NCBI GenBank assembly: GCA_004154925.1
Contig: QJNS01000351.1
Coordinates: 1-64,000 of the forward strand
Length of the DNA: 64,000 bases
DNA from: Monosporascus cannonballus
Lineage: Eukaryota > Ascomycota > Sordariomycetes > Xylariales
Direction of reading: 5' to 3'
Part shown: positions 33,966 through 46,957 of the stretch, in pieces
Numbering within the stretch: the first letter of the stretch is position 1
Layout: every line of letters starts with the position of its first letter
Notes under the pieces: generated by a model
What the model saw: only the letters and a program-made list of their open reading frames with translations
Databases searched by the model: none
Told to the model about the DNA's origin: nothing
Translations under genes and position numbers: made by a program

Positions 33966-35699
33966 AAGAAACCTAAAAAGCTATATTAGGATAATTAAAA
34001 CCTTATACCGGAGCAATAATCCAGAAATAATTAAAAAACAATAATAAAGTTATTAACATAATTTAAGCTAAATACGTATCGGGTTTACGATAAAAAGTTT
34101 AACCAAGATTATTACAATAAGAAATTCGACGAAAAATACGAAAAACTAAAAGGTTAGCTTAATACATATCGCCAACATAATAAGAAGTATTATAAGGATA
34201 ATTATGCGAATATTAGAATTAGATAAAAGAAATTTGTTCCGGAATATTTAACCGATATAGTAAAATATACGCCATATACTGCCGACGACGAGAATATCCC
34301 GATTACGAAAAATGGAAATAGCATATTTACGAACGAATTACCCGTATATATTATAAGGGATTCGATTTTCCAAACTGAACCGGAAATAATAAGAACGATA
34401 AATAATAATATCGATATTTTCGAATTATAGCCTTAGGAAATATCCAGCAGTTGGCCGAAGTAAAGAGCTGGCTTAAAAAAAAATAATGCCCGTAAGAAAA
34501 CCCTTTTTGTTATTATAGATAATATAATTACTAAACGGAAAAAAAATTAATTTAACGTACGGTTAAAAAATATTGTTAAAAAATTATTCCGGATTTTTAT
34601 TTTTAATTGGTATTTACTGCAAATCCCCCCCCAAAAAAGGTTATTAAGGAAAAAATACGTCAGTTTACAGAAGATTTTTAATATAATAATTAAAACGACG
34701 TATAATAAAATACAGTCGTAAACATAAGAAAATAATTTATTTAATAAGGAAAATAATTGTAAAAAAATTAAAAAAGAATTGATACGGTTCGAAGGAACAG
34801 TACGTCGGCAACAGCGATAAATATAATAGCTTAACGTTTTGAACGAAAAAATATAAATAAAGCTTGACGGATTCGAACAGGAGTTAAAAAAAAGGTTATC
34901 TGTAAAAAAGCCGCAAAATAACAAAACTTAAAGAAATTAAAGGAAACTCCCAAAAAGGGCTTTAAATACAACGATAAAAAACGTTAACGAACTTATTATT
35001 TTAAATATATAAATCGGAACGTATTGGTATATTGTAATAATAAATTATAAAGCTTTAGGCGGAAATTATATTATACTAGATATAATTAATAAGCTTAAAT
35101 TGCTATAAAAATATAAATTAAAACCTTATATAATAATAAGTGCCGAAAATTAAAAATTTGTTTATAATAACGGAAAAATTATACGCAAAATTAATTATTT
35201 CGAGATTTTTATTAAAAGATAATACCAAATAATTAATTTTGATATCGTTTTATTCGGGAATTACGATATAATCTTAGGATTACTATGGATACGCCAGTAC
35301 GGAATTTTGATTAACGGCGGAATTAGCTAAATAAAATTTATTTTACTTTTTATTAATAAATAAAAAAAAGAAAAATTAAGATGTTAATATTTAATCGATA
35401 ATAGTAACGAATATAGGCATAAAGATACAACAAATATCTTATTACTTAAAAGAATAAAATATAAAAAAAAACGAGTATCAAAGAAAAATACGACGTATCG
35501 TTATTATTATTAAAACGAAATTAAAGTAATTAAATAACGATTTAAAATAATAAAAATAACAGCCCGAAAAGTTAAAAAATTTAACTAATATATTACCATA
35601 ATATTACGGATACAAATAGCTTTCTAGAAAAAAGCTTAATACGAAATTATTAGAACATAACGAATAAAATTATGAAATAATCCTTAAAAAAAGATTTTC

Positions 35700-36850
35700 G
35701 ACAAAGTTTTACTTTATTTATAACCTTAATAAAAACGAATTACGTACTTTCAAAAAATATCTAAAAAATCGTTTATAAAAAGAATGGATTCGATTTTCGA
35801 AGTTAATAACAAGGTATTTTATATTTTTTGTATTAAAAAAGAATAAGAAATTATGATTTGTAATTAATTATTAATAATTAAATAATATTATTATTAAGAA
35901 TCGAATATTATTATCCTTAATTACAGAAATAAAAAATTGATTTTACGGAGCCAAATGGCTTATAGCATTCGATTTTAAAGATGGATATAACCTTATTAAA
36001 ATTAAGAAAAAATATAAATGAAAAATAATTTTTAAAACGAAATACGGATTATTTAAGTATTTAATTATATTAATGGGACTTATAAACGTATTAATAACCT
36101 TTTAACAAATAATTAATTACGTATTACGAAAATACCTTAATATTTTCGTTATTTGCTATTTCGACGATATTCTTATTTTTTCAAAAACAAAAAAAATATA
36201 CGTAAGATACGTTTATAAAGTTTTTTAAGTTTTACAGGACGTAAAGTTATTTATTAGTACAGAAAAAAGTTAATTTTATATATAAAAAATAAAATATTTA
36301 AAATATATTATTATCCTAGGATATATTATAATAAATCTTAAAAAATTGTTACAGTTATAAAATAATAAACGTTAATAACGGTTAAGGAAGTATAAGCATT
36401 TTTTGGATTCGTTAATTACTATAAGAAATTTATTTAAAATTTTAACAGGATAATTATACCCCTAATATATTTTACGAAAAAAAAATTTAAATGGACATTA
36501 AATACGGAAAAAGCATTTCGGGATATTAAAGATGTAATTATTAACGAACCAGTGTTAATTATATACGATTTAAACCGCCCTGTTAAATTAAAAACTGATA
36601 TTTCGGATTACGTATTAGGCGTAATAATTAAATAGCAAAATAATTAAGGCAAATTGTACCTTATTATATTCTTTTCGTATAAGTTAAAAGGAATTAAATT
36701 TAATTACGGTATCCTAGATAAGGAATTTATGGTTATTATTATGGCATTTCGAAAGTTTAGGTACTTTTTAAAGGGAAATTTATATTAGGTAAAGGTTTAT
36801 ATAAATTATTAAAATTTTACCCGATTTATTACAACTAGATAATTTATAAA
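35700..36850 (+). pseudogene. reverse transcriptase and RNase H relic of chromovirus B
   Basis: Contains VFVICYFDDILIFSKTK style sequence with the polymerase YFDD box intact at 36157-36168, followed about 500 bp later by the RNase H segment (IIFFSYKLKG, then FMVIIMAFRKFRYFLKG). Many in-frame stops, so no product. Confidence 0.85.
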
Positions 36851-37379
36851 ATAATAATTAAAATACGTAAAAAAAATCAGCGAATTTCGATTTCGTTATT
36901 ATTTATAAAAAAAGATTAGAAAACAATAAAATAAATATTTTAAGCAGGTAACCAAATCTTAAAACAATTAGTTAAAATTAGTTATATAATTTTTGATATT
37001 ATTACAAAAGGATATTTACGCTTACGACAGATTACAACAAGTCGGGCAGTACCTTTCGATATATATTAAAAGATTTAATAGTATAATAATAATTTTTCAG
37101 AAAACCAAAAAACGAATAAGATATAAGTTTTAAAGGAATACCAAAAGGATTTAGTACGAAAAATATACAAATATTAGTTACATAGATATCCAACGATCCA
37201 TAAAACCCTAAAGCGATTTTAAAGAATATATGTTTTTTTTAAAATAAAATTAATAATATAAAAAATTATACGGTAATATAATATTTGCGCTAAAATAAAA
37301 GGATAACGACATTAACTATACGGAAAGTTATAATTATTATTAGTCGCAAAATAGTTATAATATTTAATTATATTTAATT

Positions 37380-38365
37380 TTATTATTAAATTTTTTATGT
37401 TAAAGGATTTAATTATAGGAATACATTACGATAGTATTTTCGTAAACGTTAATCGATTTACGAAATTTTCTTATTTTCTATTATATCATAAGAATACAGA
37501 CGCTGAATAATTGGCATATATTTTTTTAAAATATATTTTCAATATATACGGATTATTAATGGAAATTATGTCAAATAAAGGATTAATTTTCATATTTAAG
37601 TTTTGACAAAGCCTTATAGCATAAATTAGCTTAAATTATAAGTTATTCAACATATTTAAACCTTAGATAAATGGATAAATAAAACGAATATATTAAACCT
37701 TAAAAACTTACTTATGATATTATATTAATTACGAACAAAATAATTAGGTTAAGAAATTATTAATCGTATAATTAACTTATAATATTAATTACTAAGAAAG
37801 TATTAAAATAATATTTACGAACGTAAATTTTGGTTTTATTTTAGAAATTTATAAAGAAATACGCGACGACGGTTTAATCAATATTAAAATAATTTTTACG
37901 TTAAAGCAATTACGATAGTTATATTAAGAAATAAAGATAAAATTGGAATTTGTACGAAATTAAATAAATAAATATTATAATCAAAAAAGGTTAAAAGGAT
38001 TAATTTTTGAAAAAAGGGAAATAATTTTCGTTGTTACTAAAAATATTTAAATAAAACGACCCAGCAAAAAACTCGATTTTAAATATATCGGTTTATATAA
38101 AATCGCCAAGAAAATCTTAGAAAATAATTACTAATTGGAATTTTTACCAAAAGTTAAACTTTATTTAATTTTTTACTTTTTTTATTTAAGTTAATAACGG
38201 ATGCGATTAAGATATATACGGCATAAAACGATATAGAAGTAAAAGATAAATAAGTATATAAGGTGGAAAAAGTTCTCGATATACGAAAATAAAACGGATT
38301 TAGCCAGTACCTAATTAAATGGAAAAAGTACCCAAATTTCAAAAATACCTAGGAACCTGCTAAAA
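37380..38365 (+). pseudogene. integrase and chromodomain relic of chromovirus B
   Basis: Integrase core pieces include RFTKFS-type sequence near 37455 and IYGLP-type sequence near 37545. The tail encodes a chromodomain: EVEKVLDIRK, SQYLIKWKKYPNF, and a stop (TAG at 38350-38352) where the family has the conserved Trp before EPA. The chromodomain would have directed insertion to methylated-H3 chromatin. Confidence 0.8.
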
Positions 38366-38439
38366 ACCTTATTAGCGCCTAACGCCTAATAAAGAACTTT
38401 CACTAATAACGACGAGCGCGTTCTAACTAAAAATTAATT

Positions 38440-38961
38440 AATTAATAGCCGGAATATCGGGCCAGTCGGCCGCGGCTTGCGCTAACGTAACAGCTGTAAC
38501 GGCGGCCTTTAACTATTTTTGTTTTTTTTAAAGCGTTCGAATTTTTTTATTATTTCCGTACCTTGAATACCGCGGCGAAATATTTTAATTTCCTGCTAAC
38601 AAAAAAATTTCTTTTATTTTCGCAAACGATTGAAACGATGAAATAATTCGTTAAAATGTTATTAAATTTTTAAAAGTTCCTTTTCGGCAATACGTTCTTT
38701 TAACTCCAGACGATTTTTCTTAGTAATTAATTTACGGTATTTAAATTCGGAAAGACTAAAAAGATTATAGAGACTTCCGTAAACGGTGCAAAAAGCATAT
38801 TTTTCTAAATTGCAATAAGCTTTGCAATTTTTATTTTCAAATTTGCAACGAGAATAAAAAATATTCGAAAATATAATAAAATTAAGACAATTAATCCGTT
38901 TTAAAAAAACGAAAGCGTTAATATATTTGCAAAATCTGGACTTTTTAATACGACCCGACAT
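38440..38961 (-). pseudogene. antisense Cys-containing coiled-coil frame of chromovirus B
   Basis: Minus strand, between chromodomain and 3' LTR. Starts MSGRIKKSRFCKYINAF, continues with CKFENKNCKAYCNLEKYAFC and then a Lys/Glu/Arg-rich segment (KYRKLITKKNRLELKERIAE); beyond the first stop (38662-38664) it goes on as RFNRLRK and FERFKKNKN. A nearby Ala-rich segment (VTLAQAAADWPDI) in another frame matches one in element D. The MSxR start, Cys cluster, coiled-coil order and position resemble the frames in C and D, so homology is likely though decay is heavy. Confidence 0.55.
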
Positions 38962-39050
38962 AATAAGTATAAAACAAAGGTTACTTATCAAAAATTAACA
39001 AACAAATAATTTGATCTTTAAGGACAAAGATCGTGGAAAAGGGGAAATCG

Positions 39051-39459
39051 TATTATGACCTAAACGGTCTTAGCTTTTGGAAACGGTCGGGATCTTAAAA
39101 AGCTAAACCCCGACCCAGTTAAGAAATTATGTAACTGGCTTAAAGGGCTTAAGAGCCCTAATTAGTCAAAAGAGCTTAAGCCGGATAAGTACCAGAAGGG
39201 GCTTAAGGGGGCTTAAAAAGATTTAACTAGAAAAGTGTCGTTAAGCTATAATAAGCACTTAAAGCTAAAATAAGGATATATACGTTTATTATTTCCATAA
39301 TTTAAATAATTTTAGCTTACAATCGTTACCCAAGGTACTTTTGACATTACGAGACGTAATACGTTACTGTATTTATTGCTCAGATTCCTACGATATTTCT
39401 GCCAACATAAACCCGTCGACTTAAGGTTTAATAGTTGGTTAAACCGCTTAGCCGTCACA
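39051..39459 (+). repeat. 3' LTR of chromovirus B (409 bp)
   Basis: Starts in the altered TATTATGACC and ends TTAGCCGTCACA, followed by the ATTTT duplication. Collinear with 32647-33063 with mainly C/T and G/A differences. Confidence 0.93.
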
Positions 39460-39464
39460 ATTTT

Positions 39465-40900
39465 AGATTAATTCGAACCAATAATAAGAGATTATTTAAA
39501 GAACGTTAAACTCGATTAAACCAAAGTTATTAAGTTTTTTTTTAATTATGTAAACTTTAAGAAGAAGCTAAAGGTCAATTTCGAAAACTTAGACGAAAAA
39601 TAGACGGCGATATAATAAATTTTGCGGTTATAATGAAAAAAAGTTTTTTTCGAAATATGATAGTATATTTAGAAATCTTTAGTTAAAATAAAATAAACCG
39701 TCGATAGAGGTATTAATTTACTTAGTATATTTTATAAAAATTGAAAAATAATATTAAAAGTAGAATAATTATATTTTTAAAATTTGAAACCTTAAGTTAG
39801 TATATTATATAGATTACAAAGATTAATAATAAGTTATACTAACGTTATATAGAAAAAAAAATATAATATATTTTAAAATATAATGTTTAATCAGCTAATT
39901 TAAAAAAACAACAAAACGGATTATTTATATTATACGAAATAATATTAGAACTTATTGAATTCTAAATAATTTAATATAAAAATAGAAGCCAAATTAAATG
40001 CTATAATTATAGAAAAATAGGATGTTATTGAAAATTTATAAGAAACCCAAATAATAAAGTAATTAAATCCTTATTTAAAAAATTTAATAAGTTTAAATAA
40101 ATAATTATTCTGTAAAAATAAATAAAATATTAATATAATCTAGGCCTAATACGAATAAGAGATATTTCGATAAGAAATTTGATATAAAATGTAAACAATT
40201 AAAGAATTAATTTAAGAAACGTCTAACAACTAAGACTGCTTAAAATGATTAAAAAGGATATTAAAAGTAAACGAAAAATATTCAATTTAAAGTTTTAATC
40301 GATACTGCAAAATATATTTTATACATTATAGAAAACGAAAATATCTAATATATACTAAATAAAAATATTTATTTATTAATGTATTATTTATATATAAATA
40401 AAATAATTCGACTTTTTTAATTAAACCGTAGAAAATAAAGTAAATAAACAATAAAATCGATAGTTACAAATTATTACCTTTTAAAATAATATCGATAAAT
40501 TAGCTTCTTATTAAAATTGGCTAAAAAATAAAAAATGTAAAAAAAAAACTTTTTTTACTTTTATAATTAAAATAAGTAATAGTTTATAAAAATATTAATT
40601 TAATATACCATAAAAACATTACTAAATAGTTATTACAGATTTTATTTTTAATTAAAATTTATTATAAACTTCTTAAACAATATTAAAGCAAAGATTTACA
40701 CGTTTACTAAAAAAATATAAAAAACAATATTAACGTAATATAATAAAGCATTATAGAATAAATCAGTAAATTAATTACTTAATAAAACATTATAATAAAA
40801 TAAAAATAAATACGTTAATAAAATAGTGAAATACGTTAATAAATAGATATATAAAATAATTTAATATGTTATTAATTGTTAATTAATAATTATTTATAAA
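39465..40900 (+). pseudogene. older gag relic of the chromovirus family
   Basis: Directly after element B lies more diverged sequence collinear with the gag part of B and C, for example AAATTAAATGCTATAATTAT at about 39992 against the zinc-knuckle region of B. No LTR borders are recognisable, so it predates B or was truncated. Confidence 0.5.
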
Positions 40901-42107
40901 ATTTTTAAAACGTTTAACAAATATTCTTAATATTATTCGAGGAAGGAAAATTAATAAAGTAATACTTTTTTCGCAAATATTGAAAATATTAATAATATTG
41001 TACTATTAATAGAAATAAATTAAAAAGTATTTTTTAAAATATCTTTTTAATTAATTAAATTGTAAAGCAACTATATATAAACATTATACACGCTTTATTT
41101 TTCTATTAAACATCTCTAAAATACGCCAGTTTTATTAATAAGAAATGTTTTAAAATTACTTTAAAACTTTAGTAGAAAATTTGACTTATAACGTTTTATA
41201 TCAAGTTTAATATATATATTTTGATTAATTTTTAAATTCGTAGTTGGTTGATTTTACAAAGTAACACATATATATTACAAAGGTTTTACTATTTTTACTT
41301 AATATATATAAAGCTTAGCTCGATTTAGGTCTAATTTTACTAGATCTTAGTTTTAGATACAAAAAACTTAAGATTCATAGGCAGGTTTTAAGTACTTCTA
41401 ATTTTGTAAATACAAAATTGAAAGAAATCTTCTATAATTAAATAAAGTAATATATACTTTAAGTTTTTATTGTTTTGAATATAAAAATCGGACGTGTACA
41501 ACGTTTAATATGCAGACTTTTAAATTTACTTAAAAATATATATTACAAGATAAAGAATTAATTAAAATAATATATCTACTGATAAAATTTGATATTTTAT
41601 AATAATATTAATATATAAACGTAGAAAATAAATAAAAACAAATGTGTAAAAAGAAATTATTATTATTATTTCGAAGATATTTTTTACTATCCAGCTTAAT
41701 AATTATTATAGTTATTATGATAATAAATAGAGAATTTTAAAATTTTAACATATAATTAAATTTAAAATATTAAAACAATATCGATATATTAATAATTTAT
41801 AAATATAAAATATATCAGATATTTAATTAATGATTTTAATTACCGGCTAATATATAATTAAAAATTTTAAAAATTAAAACTTATTAATTTGCAAAATATT
41901 TAAACTATAAAATTAAATTTACAAAGACATTATTATATTATTGTTGTTATAATATAAATAATCAAATATAATTTTATTAATATATACTTTTTAATATTTC
42001 AAAAAATTTAGTTTAATAATTTTAAAAATATATAATTTAAAAAAAGTTAAATATATTTATTATTAAATATGTTTATAAAGTTATAAGCTAATATTTGTGT
42101 TATAATA
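40901..42107. other. AT-rich gene-free DNA
   Basis: Heavily AT-rich, no structure recognised. Confidence 0.6.
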
Positions 42108-42400
42108 TATATAGTTAGTCCTTATAATGTGAATTAAGATGTCCAAATTCCAATCCGTAATTAGGTATATCAGCTAGTTCGGCATTACTTCGGCGACATA
42201 CCGGAGATAAGGTTCGATCCCTATAAGAGCGGTTATAAGTTAAAAAGAGCCAGGAAGCAAACCGAAAAGATTTTAACCGCTAATGTTCGACGAATGGTCG
42301 GCGTGAAAGGTCCGATTGCGTTATGTGCTTATAGGGCGCAGTAAAGCCTTAGGGGTTTAATACTTTATCCAGCCTTAAAGTCGGGACGATTTTACTAAAA
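42108..42400 (+). repeat. SINE-like repeat with tRNA-type promoter boxes
   Basis: Starts with a partial copy (42108-42157) of the short repeat seen at 12311, then a GC-richer block. It contains GGTTCGATCCC at about 42211, an exact Pol III B-box-type motif, and about 30 bp upstream ATCAGCTAGTTCGG, which resembles an A box. The spacing is that of a tRNA. The implied arms pair poorly, so a tRNA-derived SINE is more likely than a working tRNA gene. Confidence 0.5.
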
Positions 42401-42422
42401 AAAAGAGAAGTAATTATAATAA

Positions 42423-42532
42423 TATGTATAGCTAGTCCTTATAAGATAGATTAAGATATCCAAACCCCAATTGAGGTTTGGAATTGCTAACCTTTTAGTA
42501 TTATAGTTAGCGTTATATCCTCGTTACTTTAT
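42423..42532 (+). repeat. SINE-like short repeat, copy 2
   Basis: Collinear with 12311-12425, including the central palindrome around CAATTG and the flanking AGCTAGTCC and TAGTTAGCG blocks. Differences are mostly C/T and G/A. Confidence 0.65.
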
Positions 42533-45467
42533 AATTTGTTAAGAAATTTAATAAAATAATCAAATTATAAGAATATTATAATATATTAAAGAAATTTATA
42601 AATAAAATAAATTTGAACATTATATTTTACTCTCTTTTAATTATGAGTATAAATTAATTAAATTCCGTTTTTATTAAACGTATTTATAACCTTTTTTAAG
42701 TACGCATATTTTAATGAAACCTATTATAAATACTTTAAATTTATTTTGTTTTAAAAAATCTTATTAGAATTATTTTCATTATAATTAATTATAATATTTA
42801 ATTATTAATATTTTAATTAAAGATTTATTTGTTATGTAGTATATATATTTTCTTTAAAGCCGTTTATTTTTAGCCCTACGAGATTTATTAAATTTTAATT
42901 CGATTTATATATATACCTTAAAGAACTTATTTTATATAAAAGTATTAAGTTATTTTATATTTAAAATTTAACTGCTTTAACTATTTTTATAAATAATAAA
43001 AATTAATTTAAGTTTTGGACAAATAATATTTCTATTTTATTATATTACAACTATTTTTAAATGGTTTTATAAGCGAGAAAAGAATGTAATCAATAAATAT
43101 AAACGATAAAATAGTCTATATATATATAATTAAAAAGTTGTAAACTTATAAAAAAAGTTTAAATAAAAGATTTAATTATATTTATTTACTTTAATAAATA
43201 AATTTGTATACTGTATTTTTAAAACATATTTATACCCTTTGATTGAAATATTTAAATTAATATCGTTAAGTAATTATTTAATTTTAATTCAAATAATTTA
43301 TTTTATATTAATAAATTTAAAAACCTATATATTCCAGTGAATATAGAACGATTATTATTTTAATCGATATATTTCCATTTTATTTTAATTAATACGATTT
43401 ATACAAAATTTAATTATTATATATTATAAATCAATTAGTCGAATTATATTTTACTAACTAGAAATTAAAATATAAACTTGATAATTCTATAATAATAGCA
43501 TATAAAATATTTCAAATAATTGTTTTCTTAACGAATATAAGAAATTAAAACAATATCTAAATAAATATTATAGAAGTATTTAAAACCGTAATAGGATAAA
43601 CATGAAAAATATAATATATAATTAGAGTTTTTTCAATCTGAAAGAAATTACGAATTTTTATATAACCTTTTTACAATCTTCTTGAATCTTTTAATTAATC
43701 ATCGAAATAAACATTAAATCAAATATACAGTTTTAACATATAAAATATACATAATATAAATTTTAATTTTTGTAACTAAATTTCAATATATTTATATAGA
43801 TAATTATTAGCTCTGTAGAGACATGAGCGAATTTCACGAAAATGCACCCTATATTTATAAGTAATATGTTAAAAAGTAGATTAACGAAATTTCTATTTCG
43901 AAAAACCTTTAAATACTGTAAAAAGTGATAAAAATAGATTAATATTACCTAAAGTTTTATCCAGTTAAAAATATTTCAAGAAAAACTTTTTTAAAAACAT
44001 TATTTGATAAATACAATAAAAATATAAAAAAGATATAATTAACGTTCTAAATATTTAAAGCGTTAAAAGAGTATATGAATTAATTAGATCTGCGTTAATA
44101 TGCTAAATGCAAAAATGTTACATTTTAATCAAAATATATATATTTCGTTATTAAACTATCTAAAAAGTTATACGCATTGCAAAAGCATGCGTAATTAGCC
44201 TAGTGAAATAATGCTACAAAATAAAATATTTCAAATTTTAATAAAATAAGATTTTTAATAGCATTTTTTATAATTACGGGTATAATAATTATAAATATTG
44301 AAGAACATAAACAAACTTTATTAAATATTATTTAAAGTCGGAAATAAACTACAATTTTAAAATTCATTACTTATAAATTTAAAAATAAAACTTGATTCTA
44401 TTTATAATATCGAAAATACGTATTACTATTTATTTCAAAGCTTGATTTAAATTAGGTAATTAAATATAAAACAAATTAAACTCAAAATACGTTTAATGTT
44501 TTACAAATATATCCGAATATATACGAAAAAATCGAAAGGCTTTTTATTTTTAACGATTTCCAAAAGTATTAAGCAAATTATAGACTTATTACGTTTTAAA
44601 TATTTGTAAGTTCCTTTATTAAATTGAATTCTTAGCGTAAAATATTTTTCAGTTTTACATTAAAAATCTAATATAATGTTATTATATTTTTACTGTTAAA
44701 AAGAATTTTACGGATTTTTGTAACGTATTTAAAATTATTATATCGGCTAATAATTTTAAACCCGAATTTATAAAAGCTAATTTTATTTCATTTTATTTTA
44801 ACAATGTTTAGTTTTAAATCGAAAATGTTTAAATCATATTTACGCTGATTATTTTCTTTCTAATCTCTATTAAGCTTTGTTTTTCGAGTTACAAAAATAT
44901 TTAAAAAAAGTTACAAAATAATAAACTAAACAGATTATTTGTAAATATAACTTGTACATTAGTGAAATTACTTATTAATAAACGTTTTTAAAAAGGTCCA
45001 CATTTTATTAAAAATATTTTATTATTTTAATTTATAATCAAGTATCTCGAAAAAACCATTTAATTATCTAAAATAAATTTATATATTTATTAAACGTCAA
45101 AAATCTAAAAATAAATGTTTTAAGAAAGCAAAACTATTTAATGTATAAAAACGCTAAACGTTTTTTTACCGCAAAGAATATAACTAATATCATTGAAAAA
45201 TAATCGTCATAAAAGATTAAATCGAAAAAACGAAAGTAAGATACTTACGATATACTCGAATGTAATACGCCGATTTATAAAAAAGCTATAAACATATTGA
45301 GTTAAAAAATATAATTAATTTAAATTTATCATCGTAAAATACTATAAAGTATACAACTTGTTTATATATATAACTGGCTTATGTATTATATTTGTTAAGT
45401 GTTCTTAAAAGATTAAAGTGATAAGATAATCTATATATTAAGAATAATTAAAATTAAATACTTTTTG
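42533..45467. other. AT-rich gene-free DNA
   Basis: Nearly 3 kb of very AT-rich sequence. No LTR pair or coding relic could be defined. Confidence 0.6.
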
Positions 45468-45567
45468 TGTTATAACCTAACAAGTTGCGGCCTCGGAAAC
45501 GGTCGTAATAAACGACTAAGCCACGTGGGATAAGTCACGTAATGGCTCGACGGGATCGATCGTAAAG
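45468..45567 (+). repeat. left part of an older solo LTR
   Basis: Begins TGTTATAACCTAACAAG and is broken after TAAAG by element C. It continues at 52329-52606, where it ends CTAGTCGTCACA. Together the two parts give about 378 bp. Confidence 0.85.
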
Positions 45568-45965
45568 TGTTACAACCCAAACCAGCTGGGCCTGCGAAAA
45601 CGGTCCAGCCAAGATCACAAGCCACGCTAGTTCAGGGTCACGTAATTAGTACTCAGCGGGTTTCAACTGAGCACGACTAAGTACGATTAAGTAACACTAA
45701 GCAGCCGCTCAGCAAGGCTCTGCTAAGCAAAAATAAGCAGTAATAAAGGAATCAAGATATATACGCTTATTATTTCCATAATTTAAAATAATTTTAATTT
45801 GCAACAAACTATTTATTAATATTAATCGTTTATAATAAGGCATTTTTGGTATTAAAAGACGTAATATGTTTTAATATTTATTGCTTAGATTCTTACGATA
45901 TTTCTGCTAACATAAACCCGTCGACTTAAAATTTAATAATTAGTTAAACTTTATAATTCGTTATA
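45568..45965 (+). repeat. 5' LTR of chromovirus C (398 bp)
   Basis: Starts TGTTACAACCCAAACCAGC and ends with the altered CGTTATA. The 5' part matches the solo LTR at 16610-17001. Confidence 0.93.
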
Positions 45966-46753
45966 CGTTATAAGTTTTTATTTAATAATACCGTTAAATT
46001 TTAAGCAATATTTAACATTGTTAAAATATCGATCAGCATTTAGGAAACCCTTATTTAACAGCTTTAGGCTCGAATTCGAGAGTTGGAAAAAAAAGTTCAA
46101 TAACTTAGGGTTACGCCACCTGCCCAATTCTTTTTCGTTTGCATAAAGCCAAAAAAGCCGGAACTTTACGATAAAAAAAGCAACCTTTAAATTTTCTTAA
46201 TTTAGGTACGAATTTACCTTCACTTTTTAAACCTTAGTAATCCAGCGGATATAATTCTAATAATGAAAATATACCTAATAAGAAATACGGCTAATTAATT
46301 TAAGCTTATTATAAGAAACTTTTTAAAAATAAAAAAGCTAAATAAAAAAAACTTTATTAACGAAATCTTTTCACTTTATATTAATTTCGAAAACAAAATG
46401 CGCGATAATTTCGGCAATCCGGATAAAAAACGATTTACGGCCTAATAACTTTTATAACTCCGACAAAAAGGATTTATATTTAAGTATACGGTAACCTTTA
46501 AAAGTTTTGCGGCTAAGGCCGGATAAGGAAATAATAAAGCTAATACTTTTATTAACATATTTTATAAAAAGTTAAAAAATAATATAAAAAATAAAATTAT
46601 TCGGATTAAACAATTAATTATCTAAAACCGGTATATTACAAAAGTAATTAAAATTAATAATTAACAATTTAAAAACCAATAAAAAAATAATATATTTTAC
46701 GCTTAAAATATAAGTTTAATTAAGGGAAAAAAAAGATATACCCTTTATTTTTT

Positions 46754-46957
46754 ATGGAACGGCGCCAGAACTTATGGAACTCGGCGTTACCCACAGATAA
46801 GATTAGAACTAGATTAAATGCTTTAATTATGGCAAAATGGGACATAAGGCTTATAAATGCCGAAAACCCAAAAAGCTACGGTAAAATAACTGGACCCCTA
46901 TACCGGAAAAACAATCCAGGAACAACTGAGAAAACGATAATAAGGCTATTAACATGA
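46754..46957 (+). pseudogene. gag fragment with zinc knuckle of chromovirus C
   Basis: In one frame, 46819-46860 reads CFNYGKMGHKAYKC: three of the four CCHC ligands survive (Cys, His, Cys) and the second Cys is Tyr. This is the best-kept knuckle in the window. The longest ATG-initiated open frame here is in a different phase and is not the product. Confidence 0.7.

Larger units (their letters stand above)
32647..39459 (+). mobile_element. Gypsy chromovirus B, complete but RIP-inactivated
   Basis: A 6813-bp element with the perfect 5-bp duplication ATTTT (32642-32646, 39460-39464) and LTRs of 417 and 409 bp. The order on the plus strand is gag with CCHC knuckle (about 33924), protease region, reverse transcriptase (YFDD at 36157-36168), RNase H (about 36655-36840), integrase (about 37400-37800) and chromodomain (about 38233-38365). 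A polypurine tract GGAAAAGGGGAAA sits just before the 3' LTR. An antisense frame lies between chromodomain and 3' LTR. Stops of TAA/TAG type occur every few codons. Confidence 0.95.

Noticed and set aside
34547..34924. 125-codon minus-strand frame in chromovirus B
   Set aside because: Phe/Leu/Ile/Tyr-rich antisense of AT-rich gag-pol DNA; no equivalent in C or D.
42158..42240. Functional tRNA gene
   Set aside because: Box motifs are present but the T-stem pairs poorly and no acceptor stem can be drawn.
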